A stretch of DNA of 17,189 nucleotides from DASYTH01 sp035762905 (GTDB lineage Bacteria; Actinomycetota; Actinomycetes; Mycobacteriales; Pseudonocardiaceae): contig NZ_DASUCC010000018.1 in NCBI RefSeq assembly GCF_035762905.1, forward strand, positions 1-17,189, in the 5' to 3' direction. The position numbers and the translations under genes were made by a program. A model generated the notes under the pieces. It ran no database searches. It saw only the letters and a list, made by a program, of their open reading frames with translations, and had not been told where the DNA came from. The first letter of the stretch is position 1; each line of letters starts with the position of its first letter. Positions 14,130 to 17,189 of this stretch are shown in pieces.

Positions 14130-16172
14130 CTAGCCGGCGGCGTTGAGGCGGCGGAGGGCGGCGCGGGTCTTCTCCGGGTCGGTGGTGGTCCAGTAGTTGG
14201 GGAGGGAGGCGCGCAGGAAGTTGCCGTAGCGGGCCGTGGCGAGGCGGGGGTCGAGGATGGCGATGACGCCGCGATCCTCCGTCGAGCGGAGGAGGCGGCC
14301 GGTGCCCTGAGCCAACAACAGTGCCGCGTGGGTGGCGGCGACGGTGATGAAACCGTTGCCGCCGCGGGCTTCCACGGCGCGCTGGCGGGCGGAGGCGAGC
14401 GGGTCGTCCGGGCGGGGGAACGGGATCCGGTCCACGACGACCAGGCTCAGTGAGGAGCCGGGGACGTCGACGCCCTGCCAGAGGGACAGGGTGCCGAACA
14501 GGCAGGTGGCCGGGTCCGAGGCGAACTTGGTGACCAGCAGCGCGGTGGAATCCTCGCCCTGGCACAGGATCGGCACGGTCAGCCGCTTGCGCAGCGCCTC
14601 GGTGGCCGCCTTGGCCGCGCGCATCGAGGAGAACAGGCCGAGGGTGCGTCCGCCTGCGGCCTCGATCAGCTCGGCCAACTCGTCCAGATAGGACTGTGGG
14701 AGGCCGTCCCGGCCGGGCGGCGGCAGATGACGGGCCATGTACAGGATCCCGCGGCGTTCGTGGTCGAACGGGGAACCCACGTCCAGTCCGGTCCACTTCG
14801 GACTGTCGTCGCCCTCGACCGGCGGAGCCTTCTCGGTCGCGGTTCCCGCGGCCGCGACGCCGACGGACTGCTCGACCGGGAGGCCCCACTGCCGGGCCAT
14901 CGCGTCGAAGGTGCCGCCAAGCGTCAGCGTCGCCGAGGTGAGCACGGTGGTGCAGGAGCCGAACAGCCGATCCCGCAACAGCCCGGCGACGGCCAGCGGC
15001 GCCACCCGCAGGGCCGGCGGGCGAGGGCTGCCGGACCCGGTGTCGCCGCTGCACCAGACCACGTCCCGGCGGCGCGCGTCGTCGGTGTCGAACGCGTCGA
15101 TCAGCCGCACCGCGGTGTCGTGCACCTCTTCGAGCAGGGACAGGGCGAGCTTGCGCGCGGTGGCCAGGTCGACGTCCCCGGGCCGGTCGGTGCCCAGCTT
15201 GGTGACACACGCGTGTGCCGCGTCCCGGATGCCGGCCAGCGCGGCGCCCAAGGCCGTCGGCAGCGCGTCGAGTCGGCCGGCCGGCAGGTCTCCGAGCAGG
15301 ATCGCGAACCCGTCGCCGGCCTCGGCCAGCCGGTCGGCCACCTCCTGGTCGATGAGCCGGCCGCACCGCCGCGCCGCCGCGGCGACCGCAACCGGGGTCA
15401 GCTCCCCGGTGGCCACCGAGGTCACCCGGTCCACCAGGTCGTGCGCCTCGTCCACGATCACCAGGTCGTGGTCGGGCAACACCTGGTAGCCCTGCAGGGC
15501 GTCGATCGCCAGCAGCGCATGGTTGGTCACCACGATGTCCACCCGGCCGGCCTCGTTCCTGGCCCGCTCGGCGAAGCAGTCCGTCCCGGATGGACACCGT
15601 GCGGCACCGAGACATTCCCGCGCCGACACCGAAACCTGCCGCCAGGCCGACTCGCTCACTCCGGGCACCAACTCGTCCCGGTCTCCGGTCGGTGAGGTTC
15701 CGGCCCACTCGCGCAGCCGCTTCACCTCCCGGCCGAGCCGGGACACCGCGAACGGGTCGAACAGCGCGGCGTCCTCGGGTTCCTCGGGCGCGCCGGTGTC
15801 CAACCGGTGCAGGCACAGGTAGTTCCGCCGTCCCTTCAGGATGGCGAAGGTCGGGGGACGGCCGAGCGGCCCGGCCAGCGCCTCGGCCAGCCGCGGCAGG
15901 TCCCGGTCGACGAGCTGGCGCTGCAGCGCGATCGTCGCGGTGGACACCACCACGGTCGCCTCCTGCTCGACCGCGTACCGCATCGCCGGCACCAGATAGG
16001 CCAGCGACTTTCCGGTGCCGGTTCCCGCCTGCACGGCCAGGTGGTTGCCGGTCCGGATGGCGTCCGCCACCGCGCCGGCCATCCGCACCTGGCCGGGACG
16101 CTCGGTGCCGCCGACCGCCGAAACCGCGACGGACAGCAGCTCCGGCAGCTCGGGCAGGCGCTGGTTCGGCAC
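14130..16172 (-). CDS. dinG: DinG/XPD-family ATP-dependent DNA helicase with iron-sulfur domain
   Basis: A 680-residue superfamily 2 helicase of the DinG/XPD group, 5'-3' enzymes that unwind forked, D-loop or R-loop DNA in repair and replication conflict. Motif I AGTGTGKS is at 49-56, motif II DEAH at 241-244, TSATL at 412-416 and motif VI QGTGRLLRS at 622-630. Four cysteines that would hold the 4Fe-4S cluster are present: Cys120 in RNYLCLHR, Cys187 and Cys193 in ECLGAARC, and Cys199 in DCF. No N-terminal exonuclease domain is present, as in actinobacterial and E. coli DinG. The start is GTG at 16172; an in-frame stop four codons upstream rules out a longer form, and the ribosome site is poor (CAGG close to the start). 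It is divergent from the secreted-protein gene and 76 bases upstream of the ESX-like operon. Confidence 0.94.
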   Translation of the reverse strand: MPNQRLPELPELLSVAVSAVGGTERPGQVRMAGAVADAIRTGNHLAVQAGTGTGKSLAYLVPAMRYAVEQEATVVVSTATIALQRQLVDRDLPRLAEALAGPLGRPPTFAILKGRRNYLCLHRLDTGAPEEPEDAALFDPFAVSRLGREVKRLREWAGTSPTGDRDELVPGVSESAWRQVSVSARECLGAARCPSGTDCFAERARNEAGRVDIVVTNHALLAIDALQGYQVLPDHDLVIVDEAHDLVDRVTSVATGELTPVAVAAAARRCGRLIDQEVADRLAEAGDGFAILLGDLPAGRLDALPTALGAALAGIRDAAHACVTKLGTDRPGDVDLATARKLALSLLEEVHDTAVRLIDAFDTDDARRRDVVWCSGDTGSGSPRPPALRVAPLAVAGLLRDRLFGSCTTVLTSATLTLGGTFDAMARQWGLPVEQSVGVAAAGTATEKAPPVEGDDSPKWTGLDVGSPFDHERRGILYMARHLPPPGRDGLPQSYLDELAELIEAAGGRTLGLFSSMRAAKAATEALRKRLTVPILCQGEDSTALLVTKFASDPATCLFGTLSLWQGVDVPGSSLSLVVVDRIPFPRPDDPLASARQRAVEARGGNGFITVAATHAALLLAQGTGRLLRSTEDRGVIAILDPRLATARYGNFLRASLPNYWTTTDPEKTRAALRRLNAAG

Positions 16173-16313
16173 ACCCTGACGCTACCGCGCCCCCGAATCG
16201 CTCGGACGGGTTGTCTACATATCCCCAATCGGATGGCACGCGACGACATTGCGGGGTGCATGGCGGGAGGCTCGGTGGGCACGGCCTGAAATCCCTCTGA
16301 AAGGAGTTACATC
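16173..16313. promoter_or_regulatory. Divergent intergenic region, dinG / secreted protein
   Basis: A 141-base gap that must hold promoters for both genes. The only AT-rich patch is TTGTCTACATAT (16211-16222), a plausible core-promoter area, but I cannot place confident -35/-10 pairs on either strand. A strong ribosome site AAAGGAG (16300-16306) for the plus-strand gene lies at its right end. Confidence 0.3.
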
Positions 16314-16982
16314 ATGGCGTTTCGACGTGGTTTCGCCGTCGCTCTCGCGCTCGTCTCCACCACCGCCGTGTTCGGCGCGGCCCCCGCTTCCGCCGCCCAG
16401 CCCCCGCCGCCCCCGCCGCCCCCGGCGTCCGGTGGCACGGGTTCGATCGGCGAGGCCCAAGGCGTGATCGACGGCCAGCCGGTCACCATCGCCGAGCTTG
16501 CCGCCTGCGACACCAGCGGGACCCGGTTCGCCTCGACGCCGGGTGCCCAGTCCGGGGACATCGTCAGATACGGGTGGGGCAGAAGCACCTGCAGCAGAGA
16601 CTGGTGGGGCACCACCTCGGTCCAGGTGAACGGAACCCTGTTCCGGCTGGATGCCCTGCGCCGGTGGGGCGGACCCACCATCCATGTCTCCGGCTTCTCG
16701 GTAGCCTGCCAGGCCGGCTGGTGGGGGACCTGGTCGAACTTCCAGGTGAGCGGCGTGTTCGGCGTGCGCATCCCGGCACGCGTTCCGCCCAACTACACGG
16801 TCTGGGTCCGGGGCAGCGGAATGCCGGGGAGCACCCCGATCGCCAAGGTCGTCGTCAACGAGGTGGACCGGTCCGTGCCCGGCACCCTGAAGATCAACCT
16901 GCTGCACATCACGCTGTTCCCCAGCGGACCGTCGATCCACAGCGGTGACTTCGTGGTCGGATCGGTGTCCTGCTCACGCTGA
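16314..16982 (+). CDS. Secreted protein with duplicated C-x3-WWGT motif
   Basis: A 222-residue exported protein of unknown function. A Sec signal peptide is clear: MAFRRG, hydrophobic core FAVALALVSTTAVFGA, and cleavage after ASA near residue 27. A run of eight prolines (30-37) follows. The mature region repeats a motif: C93-x3-WWGT with TSVQVNG after it, and C132-x3-WWGT followed by SNFQVSG, 39 residues apart, suggesting internal duplication. Four cysteines (65, 93, 132, 220) could form two disulfides. The ending (LKINLLHITLF, then GDFVVGSVSC) recalls the C-terminus of actinobacterial choice-of-anchor P proteins, but I hold this only weakly. The ATG has AAAGGAG seven bases upstream. The 3' end overlaps the convergent nicotinamidase gene by 9 bases. 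Confidence 0.87.
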   Translation: MAFRRGFAVALALVSTTAVFGAAPASAAQPPPPPPPPASGGTGSIGEAQGVIDGQPVTIAELAACDTSGTRFASTPGAQSGDIVRYGWGRSTCSRDWWGTTSVQVNGTLFRLDALRRWGGPTIHVSGFSVACQAGWWGTWSNFQVSGVFGVRIPARVPPNYTVWVRGSGMPGSTPIAKVVVNEVDRSVPGTLKINLLHITLFPSGPSIHSGDFVVGSVSCSR

Positions 16983-17189
16983 GCGGACCGACCCGCGCAG
17001 GGCGACCCCGGCCGAGCGCAGTTCGGCCAGCGCGGAGTCCACAGTGGACGCAGCGACGCCCGCGGTGTGGTCCAGCAGCACCGTCGTGGTGAACCCGCCG
17101 CGGGCGGCGTCCAGAGCGGTGGCCCGCACACAGTGATCGGTGGCGATGCCCACCACGTCAACAGAATCCACGTCGTGCGCCCCCACCCC
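16974..17189 (-). CDS. pncA: Nicotinamidase (PncA-like, isochorismatase fold), C-terminal part
   Basis: C-terminal ~71 residues of a cysteine hydrolase of the isochorismatase fold, open at the right edge of the window. The segment DVVGIATDHCVRATALDA contains the catalytic cysteine (codon 17130-17132) and the ATDxCVRATALDA signature typical of nicotinamidases, which convert nicotinamide to nicotinate and ammonia for NAD salvage. FTTTVLLDHTAGVA follows, as is usual. The metal-binding and first catalytic residues lie outside the window. Its stop falls inside the 3' end of the secreted-protein gene (9-base tail-to-tail overlap). It carries the second copy of the GTCCACAGTGGAC palindrome. Confidence 0.88.
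   Translation of the reverse strand, partial: GVGAHDVDSVDVVGIATDHCVRATALDAARGGFTTTVLLDHTAGVAASTVDSALAELRSAGVALRGSVRSA
17037..17049. repeat. 13-base odd palindrome GTCCAC-A-GTGGAC (copy 2)
   Basis: Identical over 13 bases to the core of the element at 11715-11729, again within coding sequence. On the minus strand it reads TCC ACT GTG GAC in the nicotinamidase frame, again Ser-Thr-Val-Asp with an unusual Thr codon. Confidence 0.6.

Noticed and set aside
13969..16239. A 756-codon minus-strand frame overlapping the helicase gene in another phase
   Set aside because: The other phase contains all helicase motifs and the four Fe-S cysteines; this frame is Arg/Gly/Ala/Pro-rich without motifs.
16402..16425. 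CCG/CCC-rich run in the secreted-protein gene as a simple-sequence or phase-variable tract
   Set aside because: It encodes the polyproline stretch with mixed codons, so it is a protein linker rather than a slippage-prone repeat.
1..17189. Mobile element, CRISPR array, tRNA or rRNA genes
   Set aside because: No transposase or integrase motif, no regularly spaced repeats, and no cloverleaf or rRNA-like sequence found on either strand.

Overview
This is a high-GC stretch of about 17 kb whose gene set and style point to an actinomycete, most likely Pseudonocardiaceae or a close relative. The basis is GC-ending codons, frequent GTG starts, a DUF3558-type lipoprotein, WXG100-like proteins, an actinobacterial-type ctaD-serB neighbour pair, a FadD15-like acyl-CoA ligase and a type II polyketide aromatase/cyclase. 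Genus placement is inference. No rRNA, tRNA, CRISPR array, insertion sequence or phage gene was seen, and no gene-free stretch exceeds about 190 bases.

Layout. (1) 2-878: the 3' end of korB (2-oxoacid:ferredoxin oxidoreductase beta subunit) converges on a small unknown gene. (2) 1066-5309, plus strand: didomain aromatase/cyclase, a short degenerate AMP-binding protein, a flavin reductase overlapping it by ATGA, then a full-length long-chain acyl-CoA ligase. The block ends in a very strong hairpin (5309-5364). The first three look like part of a polyketide tailoring set, but no ketosynthase, chain-length factor or ACP is present here. (3) 5401-6243, minus strand: a crotonase-family protein lacking both classical hydratase glutamates. 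(4) 6282-8220, plus strand: an M50B-like membrane metallopeptidase followed by proA. (5) 8358-12145, plus strand: ctaD (cytochrome oxidase subunit I), serB (phosphoserine phosphatase with two ACT domains) and a Pth2-type peptidyl-tRNA hydrolase with a long N-terminal extension, joined to serB by ATGA. (6) 12159-14053, minus strand: a three-gene operon of a 98-residue WXG100-like protein with a C-terminal YxxxD signal, a 317-residue helical protein with its own W-x-G motif, and a DUF3558-like lipoprotein. This looks like a cargo and accessory locus for type VII (ESX) secretion. (7) 14130-16172, minus strand: a DinG/XPD-type iron-sulfur helicase. (8) 16314-16982, plus strand: a secreted protein with a duplicated C-x3-WWGT motif. 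(9) 16974-17189, minus strand: the C-terminus of a nicotinamidase, overlapping the secreted protein gene tail to tail.

Most genes are housekeeping: energy (korB, ctaD), amino acids (proA, serB), NAD salvage (pncA), translation quality (pth2) and DNA repair (dinG). Three places stand out: the orphan aromatase/cyclase operon with its decayed ligase, the ESX-like three-gene operon, and the WWGT-repeat secreted protein. A 13-base odd palindrome (GTCCACAGTGGAC) occurs twice, both times inside coding sequence and reading Ser-Thr-Val-Asp with an unusual Thr codon.
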